From positions 88,501-152,500 of the forward strand of contig JAWDGP010007392.1 in the NCBI GenBank assembly GCA_033675545.1: DNA of 64,000 bases, in the 5' to 3' direction. The stretch is from Elysia crispata (Eukaryota; Mollusca; Gastropoda; Plakobranchidae). Positions 1 through 12,000 of the stretch are shown here, in pieces. Both the position numbers and the translations under genes were made by a program. The notes under the pieces are model-generated. The model ran no database searches. It was given only the letters and a program-made list of their open reading frames with translations, and was not told the DNA's origin. Positions within the stretch are counted from its first letter, which is position 1, and the number at the start of each line of letters is the position of its first letter.

Positions 1-1479
1 GGGAACATTTAGAGCTTATGACCACGTCAGGAAATGACAGATTTACTTTCTTTATCGTCCCTTTGCATTACACACGGAAAAGAAGTCTCGATTTTTTAAA
101 ATCATTTGATATAGTATGTATTCCAACTCTTAGATAAATAAGAATAGCTAGTGCGAATACATGGTCAACTATGAATTCACTGCGTTGCATGCGCCTCTAG
201 GTTCCTTTAACTTGTACCTACATAACCTAATGATATAATGGCTCTTTAAGAGGTTTATCGAAAAAAGAGGGGAAAAAAAAGCAAGGCATAAAAGAACTTA
301 TCCCTAAACTAATCCTGTTTTTCTTCGCGAAGAGGGAAAGCCTCTCGTGATTAGGGGGTCCTATTTTTTTTTATCAATCGAAAAAGGCAAAGGGTTTTTA
401 AGTATAGAGAAGGAGTTGATTTGGAGACAAGACGGAAGATCCAGAGAGGAAAAGGACGTAATATCAAGGACTATAGGTGGAGCTCTTTTTGTAGGGTGAA
501 AAAGGTTTAGTTGGATAGGCTGAGCTTTAGGGCAAAGATATACTAAGCACGTGTTGAAGGCAACAGGGAAAGGGAAAAAAAAACGAGCATTACTAAAATG
601 CAAATAGAATTGAGAGATGACGGACCGCTAATTATACTGTATCCGACTTGACAATAGACAACTGTCCAAGGACAGCCGGATTGAAGTGCCGCATGCAGCA
701 TTCTGCCCCTCATTGCGGGCTACCCAAGGACCGGAAATGGCTCTAGGACATAAAATGTCAAAATCTAAAATGTTGAAATGTACATTTAATTATTCATTTC
801 AGCTCATTCAAATACTACTTAAAAGCGTGAGGTTTTTCGTTTTCCTTTTTAGCATTTTTAAAAGAATGCAAAGTTTTCTTTATCGTTTCATAGATCTATT
901 CATAAACACATAAAAGCCTAGGGTTCCCAGTCTAGGTTCCTGGTGAAAGGGAAACGGCATGCACAAGCTCTAGGCATTGTTTTCATTCAAACTCCGCCGT
1001 AAGTTGCCAAAAGACAGTGCTGTAATAACAATTATCGTAGGCTAGTGATTTTCATTGTGCGTTTTGATTTCAAGTCATGGTTTCATTTCCACCATCATAA
1101 GAAGAAGCTCTAATCAACGCAGTGGAATCTCGGGCAGCACTTTAATAAAAGTTATTGTAAAGAAGTATAGCAAAAGAGATGGAAAGCTCTGTGTGAAAGT
1201 AACCTAGGAAATTGAATCTGAAGATAAGCACAATAATTAGAGTTTAATAGCTGTTATTGGCGCTGTTGTTCTTTTCTAACGATAATAGCATAACGTTTAG
1301 TGACATGTAAAGCAAACTCGTAATTACTCATTGTGAAGGCGACAAATTGGCGGGTGCAGTATAGATCCCCCAACCGTCTTCAATGTGCAAGCAACAAACA
1401 GACGGGCTTAGTATATCTTTGGCCTTAGTGTGTAGGGGATGGACAGACAGGGGAGTGGCAAAAGTGTTATATAGAAAAA

Positions 1480-1552
<73 letters not shown>

Positions 1553-2640
1553 TTTATTTTATTTTTTTCCTTATTTTTTTTTTTTTTTTTGGGGGGGGGG
1601 AGGATGTCAGAGAGAAAGAATGTTAGAGATGCTAGGTGGTCAGGGTGAAGAGGATAAGAAAATCTTACATATAACGAGCGTTTAGAGAGTTTCAAACTAG
1701 TTTTAAGAAAGACAAAAAAAAAAAAAAATTTTTCCGGTTTGGGCATATTGATTTTCTAAAAAAAGAAACCCCAACCAAACAAAAAAAGCTAGGATGTTTT
1801 TAGGATGAACTCTGATTGAAAAAAACCAGATATCCCAGTCAGTAGCCCTCAAGTTCCTGGCTTGGGCCATATGGAGTAAGATGAGATTTCATCATAAAAA
1901 AGAAGCCTTATATTTTCTGTGAATGTAGATATGACAAATACGCTGCGTTTAGCTTTGCTGTCCAGACTGAAAATAAGTTGCACTTTCACTGCTAATAGTA
2001 ATACTAATAGTGCTCTACGCAGCAGTTACAGCCCAAAGGCTAATAAAAGGCTAATAGCACGGAGAGGGTGCATGGATAGAAGTAACTGCAACACTTAACA
2101 AAAACAAAACGCCCATATAAATAAATAGGGAATCATCACAATCATCATCAACAACAACAACAACAAAAGGACTACTGACTGTAGTTTCTTTAGTCTCAAA
2201 TTCGAATGACTGCCTTAACAGTGCTTATAAATTATTCAGTGATGCAATGTTAAATTGAACCGCATATTTCAGTTAGTTATCATCATAATTCAAAGCCTTT
2301 TCGATTTTATTCGTATCATCTATTCCTCAACACTTGCTCCCCTCGGACACTGGTCTGACGAGAAATCTCTGATCGATCTCTTTTATCTGACATAAGCCGC
2401 CGTGCCTTTATAAAATTGCTAGAGAAAAATCTTAACAGACGTAAAACTAGTGCAGAACTATGACAGTGTTACACTTTTAATAGTGTTGGAACATGGTTTA
2501 AAATAATTATTATCAATTTCTTAGTTTTAGTTGCCTTAGACGTAAGTATTTATCCGTAACATCTCTCCGAAATTTATCGTCAAAGTTTTACTTTTCTGAA
2601 AGGTGAAGGCCATCCAATGTACAGACTCAGAAGAACATTA
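1..2640. other. Upstream intergenic region, no gene seen
   Basis: This stretch precedes the PHF12 gene. I see no ORF with coding character on either strand. It is AT-rich with a (GA)n microsatellite near 1.5 kb followed by poly-T and poly-G runs. Short frames here are broken up and low in complexity. Confidence 0.6.
1485..1550. repeat. (GA)n microsatellite
   Basis: About 65 bp of uninterrupted AG dinucleotides, followed at 1557-1602 by T-rich DNA ending in an 18-T and a 10-G run. Purines lie on the + strand. It makes spurious Arg/Glu and Ser/Leu frames on the two strands. Confidence 0.97.
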
Positions 2641-2644
2641 CCCG

Positions 2645-2694
2645 TATGCACGCATGCGCACATCGCCGTCCGACATTTTGCGCCAAGTTTTACG
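2645..2694 (+). promoter_or_regulatory. Candidate PHF12 promoter / 5' UTR exon
   Basis: CGCATGCGCA at 2651-2660 resembles an NRF1 palindrome, and TTTTGCGCCAAG at 2676-2687 resembles an E2F site. Both sit in a short GC-richer patch in otherwise AT-rich DNA. A donor-like GTAACT begins at 2695, and an acceptor-like pyrimidine run ending in CAG at 3010-3012 lies two bases before the PHF12 start codon. A short non-coding first exon spliced to 3013 is therefore plausible. This is motif inference only; no TATA box was identified. Confidence 0.3.
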
Positions 2695-3014
2695 GTAACT
2701 CTAGAAAACTACAGTTGTTGATTTTATTTCTGCTGTTGATCCTTTCCCTTGAGTCTATATTCATGCAAAGAAAAGAAACAGATTGCGCTCCCCATATGTT
2801 TATTTTTTCTCTCCATTATATGTGTCACTTATTTCTTTTTTGGGCTAAAGAAGATCATTTCGCTATGGAACAGTCGCCTGGAGATAACAGGGCTTCTGTG
2901 CGACTTCCTTGAGCACCAGAAAGAGGGCTCAACAGAGTTCCAGGGCTTAAAGCAGTGGTGTTGAATTTAGTATATAAGACTGGTGAAAAGCATTCTTATT
3001 TCTTGTTCTCAGCC

Positions 3015-3065
3015 ATGTCTAATGCAGAGCTATGGGACTTGGATACGAGTGGTGGAATTATGGAG
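3015..3065 (+). CDS. PHF12 coding exon 1
   Basis: Seventeen codons, from ATG to GAG followed by GTAAGT. Encodes the conserved PHF12 leader motif [10 protein letters not shown]. Ends in phase 0. Intron 1 (3066-5672) follows and contains the TAGATC palindrome cluster. Confidence 0.92.
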
Positions 3066-6000
3066 GTAAGTAAGCTGGCACTATATATGTTGGATTTGAC
3101 ATTTTCAGACCGTTTACAATCTAAACTAGATCTAGATCTAGAATCTAGATCTAGATTCTAGATCTAGATCTAGTCTAAAGAGATTCAAGATCTAGATCTG
3201 TAGATTCTAGTCTAATAGATTCCAGAGTAGAAACCGTTCTAGATCTAACTTAAATTGGTGTCCACAAATTTGCCATGGCTTAATAAAAATCCTCTGAAAA
3301 TGGTATAAATCCAACAGTACACGGATGATCCATGTTGATATTACTTTTATTAGATTGGATCAAGATAAAATTTTGAGGTTTTAAAGTCTAGAGTCTAGTC
3401 TAGATCTAGAGATTCTAGACGAACTACTAGATCTAGATCTAGGTCTCTAATTTTATCTTGATGTGAGCAAATATCATTGTAGGCTCACTGTGTTGCAAAA
3501 AGATAATTCAGCAGTTATGTCTGATGTATTTTTTTTAATTCTTTGATAAACGGCTTGAAGTTTAACCCGGCTTAATAAATTTCTGACTGTGTCCCATCTT
3601 TGATAAAATAAAAATGTGAGGAAAATTTCTAGAGCTAGTAAATGAGAACAGAGATTACTGCAACATCTCCTAAAACCGAGTAATAGTTTTGAATATCCTC
3701 TGCTAAGAAAAATGCCGATTGGTTACATTGCGTAGATAAAATATGTCATAGTTTTCTTTACTGGTAGCTCATTGTTTGAAAATAATTTACACTTACTTGA
3801 GGCATTAAATTCTTTATGGCAAATATTTGGTTGTTCAAATTTTAAATGAGAATGTTCTCAGCTCCATAATCATCACTTACTGTACCCATTTGGAAGACCT
3901 TCCAAAAATTTAACCCATAGTCGCAAAACAAGTGAACTTCAACTCTTAAGATTAAAAATCATTTTGCTCCTAACTCATAAAAGTGATTGAATAAAGTAGT
4001 CCTATTGCTAGGGCAACAAAATGTAACTTTTGCCATTATTTAACTTGCATCTCATTCTGTCATGACAGTTGGCATGTTTTACTCAAAAATGATTAAATGC
4101 ATTTATGCTACTGTATTTATTTATTTATTATTTTTTTTGGAGTACTTGATTTATTTTTTGATAATCAGTTTTTAAATTTTTGTTTTTAGGCAAATAACAT
4201 ATCTACCTAGATCTATGTATCCTCTTTTTAGTAATATGACAGTCTTTTGCTTTGCCCTGACGATAATCTGGCCTCTGCAATGAGCATAAGTGTGGCTAAT
4301 AGGCCCCTAGTGGTGCCCATAAAATTAGGTGTTCTGTTCACTGGCAAGCCTATTTGACAAGTCAATATCTACTAAACACCCCAACTTAGTTACCAATGAA
4401 CCAATGAAAAGGTGACACTGACAGTTTCTCCTTCTGTGAACTATTGGTAGGAAATACAGAGCCCATGAGGTGTGAAGAAAAAACTCGCAATTAAGGAATG
4501 TTGGTCGGGACCATGTCAAGAGATGGGTACTTTAGGTTACTGACATGTGGACAACCTGTTTTCTTCTCATGTGGTTATAATGACCGAAGAGCAAAAAAGA
4601 AAAAAAAACTGGACAGAAATGATTCATGGTCCTTTCCTTTGCCCCCACCTTCCACACTCAGTACAGAGCCCTGACAAAGACTAGGCATCACCACTGCCTC
4701 CAGTCCTCCTTGATTCATGTGGATTGCATCTAGTGGTTGTGGTGTTCGATATAAAGTGAATGGTCAATTTTTCTAATATCGTTAGATCAAACCAATCTTG
4801 TAACAGGTCAATAACAGCCTCTTGTATTTGTAGCAGTTTATAAAGCTGAGCCAGAGGGGGAGGAGTTAACCGAGATGTAAACAGAAAAGGCATTTGAGAG
4901 GGTGGTGTGTATACTATTTTTGTGTATAGAGTATCAGGCCTTTGCCTTTGTTGTGTGTGATTTTAGAAAAGCTTTCACTATTGATCCATCAGTATGAAAG
5001 TTTAGTATGTCGTTCAGGTTTTTGAAAGAGTTTTTTATATCCTGTTTGAAACAATCATCATAATGTATTTCAAGCGCCTGACAAGCCTCAAGGGCAAATT
5101 TATTTTGTTACTTTGGTCTAATTTCCTTCACTATCTGAATGTAAAACATTTTTCAAAATAATTGTTAGCTTTAATTTGTTTTGGCAATGAAAGCCTGTCG
5201 AAACACTTAGTTGCAAACCACAAAAGACACAGTTTAACTTTAAACCCAGGTATTCTGCTCTGTCACATGCCCAATCCAGAAGCTAACTGGCTGTGGCAGC
5301 AGAACAGTTTTTTACCCTACCTGGGGGTAACCATGAAAGCAGTAGCAGTTGCATCTCCTTTTTAAAGGAATAAGTAAAACATAGATTGAAATTTATCAGT
5401 TCATGTTAGGTACTGAAGAGGAAATGAGAACTTTTTACTTAAACACCCCCATACTCTTATGGATTAGAAATTAATCTTGAGTTATATCCTTTAACAACTT
5501 ACTGAGAAAACTCTTCAAGGCAATATTTTAATAACACGATATCTCCAACAAATAAATTTCTAAGAGAAAACTTGACAATGATGAATAGGATGGATCCTTC
5601 AAATGATAAAAGCATAATACTATTTTCAATGTCTTAATTTGTAACTATAAAACAAAATTTAAATATTTACAGCAAATCCAACAGCTGGTTGCTCCACCAA
5701 TAAGTTCAGAGGGCCAGCGTCGATCTCGGAGGCGCAGAGAGAGGGAGGTCTATCGCCGACCTGGTCGTGCTGTCAATCATGATTGTTGTGACAGTTGTAA
5801 AGAGGGAGGTGATTTGCTGTGCTGTGATAGATGCCCTGCAGCTTTTCATTTGTTGTGCCAGTAAGTTGATAGTTCTGAATGAGATATCCCTTCAGAATCA
5901 TATGTTTTATTGTAATATTTCAATTTTTATGAAGAGCTTTGGGAGTATTTTTAAAATGTTTTTTTTTTGTGTGCTTACAGTGGATACCACTTAAGTTGAT

Positions 6001-9000
6001 GCTGCTTGCCTTACAAGTTGATGTTTTTGTTGGGGCTGTTGATTTACTTTAGTTGATTTTCCCATTCAATTGATGTTATTAGTTATGTCCCTTGAATTAA
6101 GCAGTGTTGACTGTAAATATACTTTTTATATTTCTTTTTTAAAGCCTTCAGAACATACCAATTTAATAAATAAAGCAAAGAAAATTAATCAATGCATCAA
6201 ATAGATGTAATATTTGTGACCTGAATGTTTGTACTTCTTCCTGTAGTGATCCACCTTTAAGTGAAGAAGGACTACCAACTGGAGAATGGCTTTGTCATAA
6301 GTGCAAAACTACACCTCAGGAGGTATTGCCAATTTAATTCTAAGTGGATGTACCTTCATTTTCAATTAATTATTTTAGATATACTGCTTTCATTGAAGAA
6401 AAAACTGTTATGGAATCTTGATCATTTGTTTGAATAAGAGGAACCAAAGTTCACTCTGAATTGCCCAACACAAAAGGTTATGATTTGTTCAAAATTAGGA
6501 GAAAGAAATTCAAAGCAAATGGAAAATTGATGTACATAGCCTGCTTTAGCACTGAGGGCCACAAGTAAGTATTATCAACTTATGTATGGACACCTCCTTT
6601 CATTTTTGCACATATGTTTTGTTGAGCAGCAATTGTTGAATGAACATAAAACAAAAGCAAAGAAAGAGGAAAAGCTCAAGAATTGATACCACTGAAGTCA
6701 GGTGTTGGGCAACTTACAAATTTAAAAACAAATATCCAACTGCATTGAATAAAATAACAGCTCTAAAGAATTAGAGAACTTCAAAAAGAATGATTGAGAG
6801 GTTGGTAGACATCAGCAGATGACATGAAATTATAAGACTCTACACTTGATCCAACCAATTCCTGATGGGTATTATAGATTCGCAAAGGGAGAAATACCCA
6901 GCTGACAATTGCAAGGTAGCACATTCACACATGATAATTTCTTTGCTTTTTTTTTTTTGTTTTTTTTTTCATCAGAAAATCCTTAGTTGAAGATCCATGA
7001 CCTTTACCATCTCTATGTGTGTATTCAGCTCATAGAGTCCTAACCAATGTTAATTATATCAATGAACTGAATCACTATCACTCTTTGACATGACCCATGA
7101 TGACTTTCTCTACAAGCAAGATTGCAACTAGTCATTGTACATGAAAGACTTGTAGCTATTTGTTATGAAAATACTACGCTAAAGGAACTTGCTTAAAGGC
7201 AAATATGATTCATGGTAATGTAATTCATCAAGCGGCAATCAGCCACACAGGGACTTAATTCAAAAACCATAGTCACAGAATTTTTTTTTTCCATAAATGC
7301 TGGAAACAACTCAGGCCATACATGCCTATACTTTAAAATTGTCCAGCAGATGTTGTATAGTGCATGTAAAACTCAGTTTCCTCCAAAGATCCAAACTCGG
7401 TCCTCTATGTCTAGAGAACAATGTTCACTATCTTGCTAACTGGCAGGCTTGAGAGACCCTTACACGCATTTATAGCAATCAACTGACAATCCAATCAAAA
7501 CTATGTAAAAGATTTATAAATTAATTTGCATAATGTTCTAGTGAATACTATGCTTGTGTGAAAATAAAACCTATAACGTGGATGAGAAAATTAAAGCTCT
7601 AACATATGGGTTGTTAGTTGGTAGCAAATTTAATTTAAATGAAATTAAAGCATCATTTTTGCTTTTTATTTTAAATGGTTATAAGATTTGCAAAGTTCCT
7701 TTCTGTCTGAAAGGTAATATCTGTGCCATTGATAGGTTTTTTGTGTGTTATTTGCTAATGCAATTGAAAATTTCTTTGCAGGGAAAAGGTACAACAATAA
7801 TATTTCAACCAAGAGATGATGATTGTGAGAGCACCTCTAGTAAATCATCTGGCAAGTCCTCCAGGGGCAAGAGGCAGGTACACACCACTGGAACTGAAAC
7901 AGAGTCGGAACATCCCCTTAGAACCTTGGTCAAAGCTGCCAGATACATGAATCCTATGCAGTTTGATGTTGGGAAAGAGATATCATGCAATGTGCCCCTG
8001 CCTGGTGAGCCTATTGTCATATTACATCTTTAATGAAACTATCACCAACACTCTTTGTTGAAAAATATTCTGTTTTTATGAGTAACAAAGTGATTTTTTA
8101 AACTTAATCCACTTGATGTATTGAAAACATTATTTTTTTTATTTACGCTCCCACTTTTACATATTGGAGCAACATTGGGTGCACATATTTTAGCTTTCAG
8201 AGTTCAATTTTTTTTTACCTTTTTTATTTTGCTTTGAACTATTACTTTCAGACTTCTTATTTGTATGAAACGTTGTGATAATACTAGTTTTTATACCTGC
8301 ACCCTTTAATTATAAGCGAAATTAAGTTTTGTTTTATTTTGCAAGATACTTATATCTCTTCTGAGAGCAATTAAGTCTGACCACCAATACTCTTAAGGTA
8401 TATTTGATAGAAATATCCCCTATTCTCAGAAGGAGATAAAACTATTCTGCAACATTCATGTTTAGGTCATCGCTGACAGACATGTCTTCTTCTTTTTTCT
8501 GGTACAGGCAGCAGTAAAAGAATGTTCGGAAAAGCTCTTAGAAATCAGCCCAAGAAACAGGCTCATGAGTTGGATAATGGTTTGGTGCCTCTTCCTGCGA
8601 AGACATGTTTCTCTTGTAATAAGTAAGTGCCTTTTCTTTTCTTAGAAACTCTTAATTCTCTACTGTATATGATTGTAATTATCTGATTACTTTGCAGACT
8701 GTGCCATTCATGCAAATTTAATACTTAATTTTATGTGTCTTTCCACAGGAGTTGTCGGGTAGCCCCCTTGATCCAGTGTGATTATTGCCCTCTGTTGTTT
8801 CATTTGGATTGCCTGAATCCCCCTCTCACTTCATTGCCTACAGGCAGATGGATGTGCCCTAACCATGTAGAGCATTTTCTTGTGAGTTGTTCAGTCTGTA
8901 ATCATTTGTCATATTAATAAGAATTTAAGTTTTATTTGTGATTTTACAAATGTCAGGAAATTAGTTTGACTAGTACCAAATTTGGTGAAAGAAAGGAACA

Positions 9001-12000
9001 AACAAAACAACGAAAATTAATAGTAAATGAAAATAAGAAAGAGAATTTTTAGAAGCTGAATGATGACACATCAGAAAGTGGAATTGAATAATTTCTGTTG
9101 GTCAGATGATACAGATAAAATGAAGACTGGTGGGTGTAGTTCTAATAACAGATATTCTGAAATTGTTATAACTATCATTGTATTATATTCAGTTCTTTTT
9201 TTGCGTCAAGATACATTATCTGAATCTAGTCCATTATCAAGATTGATTAAGAAATCCTAAATAGAGCTAGAGTAAATCTGGATTTATGATCAAAAAGTGG
9301 GCATGTCATGAAACTATAACTATTAATGCGTAATATTCAATCCAAAGCAAATAATTATAACTTAAGATTTTGTTTTTCCATATGGCCCGGTGGAGCCCAG
9401 TGAGAAGTTCTAGACCTTATTGATACTTATCATAATCATCTCAAAATAGAAAGATATAGAGATTGGTGCCCGGTTTGTAAGATATGTATACTAAAGATGA
9501 TTAAACCTTAGTGGTGCCTCAATTGAGTCAGTAAAATGCAGAAAACAGTAATATTTGGAGAGCAAGGCTATAGATGGGCTAAGAGTCATTCAACTTCTTA
9601 GTCTAAGCACAGAAAAAAATGAATTAAATTAATCAAAAAGAAAAAAAAATTGCTCCAGATGCCTCCATTTGCAATCAGATTTTGTTTAGGTAACTAGAGA
9701 GGGTTTGGGTACTACCTCCTATGCTGCTCGTCTTGACTGATTTCAAAAGTTCAATAAAAAAATTTGTGTCCAGTTCTCATCGCTGACTATTACAGAGGTG
9801 CCTATGGTCCCAGAAAATACGGGAAACTCCCAGATTTGTTGTTGAATCTCGGAAACCCGGATTTACCCGCAAAATCTCGGATTTTTTCATTTTGTTTCAG
9901 CATTTAGACTGACTCAGAGTAAACAATTATAATTGGTTGCTTTTGTTTTTGTTTCGGGATTATTAGCATGACCCAACGATCCTACGAAAAAACAAATACT
10001 GAAAATATAATTCTATGATGAGAATGATATTTTTCCGTCAAGTTTCAACCGGTACTTAGGTATAAAACTGGGCGATATATATTATATTGATATTGTGTAT
10101 TTTTGTTTATTAATTTTATTTTCAATTCCAATATCGAGATTTGTATTATAGTTGAAACTGTCCACCACATCGGTCCCATCAAGTTGCTCTATTTGTTGGT
10201 CCGAAAAACATCGTTTTCTCTCCATCTTCACACCCAGACCTAGACTATATGTCCAACAAAGCATCATTCTGATTTCTTCATTCTGACAAAAGTTAATGTG
10301 ACTAGGCAGTTTTTTTTTTTTGTGTTAAGATACATTCTAAATCTTGTCGGGTATTAAGGTCGAATGGAAAATCCTAAATACCGGTGGAGTTAGATCTAGA
10401 TCTAGATCTAGATAGATAATCAAAACCGGGTATGACATGAGACTATTATCATTGATCTAGATCTTGTATGTGGTTTTCATTCATTATCAATTTTTTTTTT
10501 TGCTCAGAAAAAAGGTGATTTTCATTCCAAGATAAATAATTATGAAGCCAGGCGGGGCCTAGTAAGACATTCTAGACCTAATTGATATTTATCACTTTCA
10601 ACTCAAATGTCTTTTTAAAAGAAAAGATAAAGAGAACAGCGCTTAATAATTAAGCCAGAATATAGGACTTTATGTATACTTTGATGGATAAGCTTTTATG
10701 GCGCCTCAGTTGTCTAATAAATACATGTACAGAAAGAAGTAACAACTAACATTTGAGGGACACAGTAAGGGTTGTAGATGAGCTACAACAGGTCATTCAA
10801 ACTCTTACTTAGTCTGAGTACAAAATAAGGAGCTAAATCAGGTAAATCAAAAAGAAAATAATGCTCCACAATCATGGCTCTTTGGACAATCCAATTGTGT
10901 GTAAATTTAGTGGGGGGGAGGGGGGGGGGGGGTAGAGAGAAAGAGAATGCTCTTAGGTTGCTAGCAGTGATCGATTTTAAAAAGTTCAGTAAAAAACTGT
11001 GTGTCCAGATCTCATTCTTTGTATTATTATTCATTTTATACTTTAGTCCTAGCTTATTTGTTTCCAACAGCTGTATGGTTGATTTTATCAGTGCTTTAAG
11101 TGAAATTAGCAAAAACTAATGTCGTTTTTTAAAAATTCGCATAGTTTGCGCTTTGTCCCTGATTTTGGTGGGTGGTTTCCCTGAAAGGCATAGGTTAAGG
11201 TAGGCACCTCTGCTATTATTACCTCAATAGAGCTGCTTGCATCAGTCATCTAATTATAAAGGCTTTCAAAACTTGACAAAATCAAGATGCTCAAACTGCT
11301 TTTGCATCTTTAATATTTCCTTTTTTTTTAAAACTTTTATATGCATTTCTATTTCCAATTTTTTTGTGTATAAATTGTTCTAAATACATGTAAGAACCAA
11401 TCTTCTTCAGCCCTTTCGACTATTTTGCCTGTTCTCTTCTCAGGATTCTCATCTGTTGAAAAGTCAAAGCCTAACAGAGAGACTGAGGCTGTGGGACCGC
11501 TATACGAATCTAGTGAATAGTCACACCATTAAACTGGATTTCCTCAATAAGGTTCATCGCAAGCATCCAATGTTTCGCTTCAAAAGAAAACTTCCCTCAA
11601 GGCCAACTATAGCTGTGAGTGATTGACGGGACACTTGGGGCATATGAATGATTACTTAGTGCAGTATTGGAATCAGAAGATTAAGATAGGTTGACCACTT
11701 TTTGTTGGTTGAATGAATATTTTTCCTAGCATGCTTTTGTGTGGATTCAAAATTTTACTCTTACTAAATATCTCAATATGACTATGCTGAGAGCTGTGCA
11801 AGTCCTTCATTTTATTTTATCCCTATCAATATCCAATATCTCTGTGAGATTGGTTGATTCTGTCAAGATGTGTTTTTTTTCTTATTATTATTTTTATGCA
11901 TTATGCCAGCAATTCAAGTTTGGCATGAGATGTAACTGGGAGCATTAAAATTCCAACATTTAATAAAACTAACAAAACATACCACATTTGAAATACAGAT

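Noticed and set aside
1383..1746. Arg/Glu-rich (+) and Ser/Leu-rich (-) frames
   Set aside because: They cross the (GA)n tract and homopolymers; no coding features outside the repeat.
4955..5010. Reverse-transcriptase-like string VCDFRKAF on the + strand
   Set aside because: Only eight residues, followed at once by stops, with no neighbouring RT motifs; could be chance or a deeply decayed LINE.
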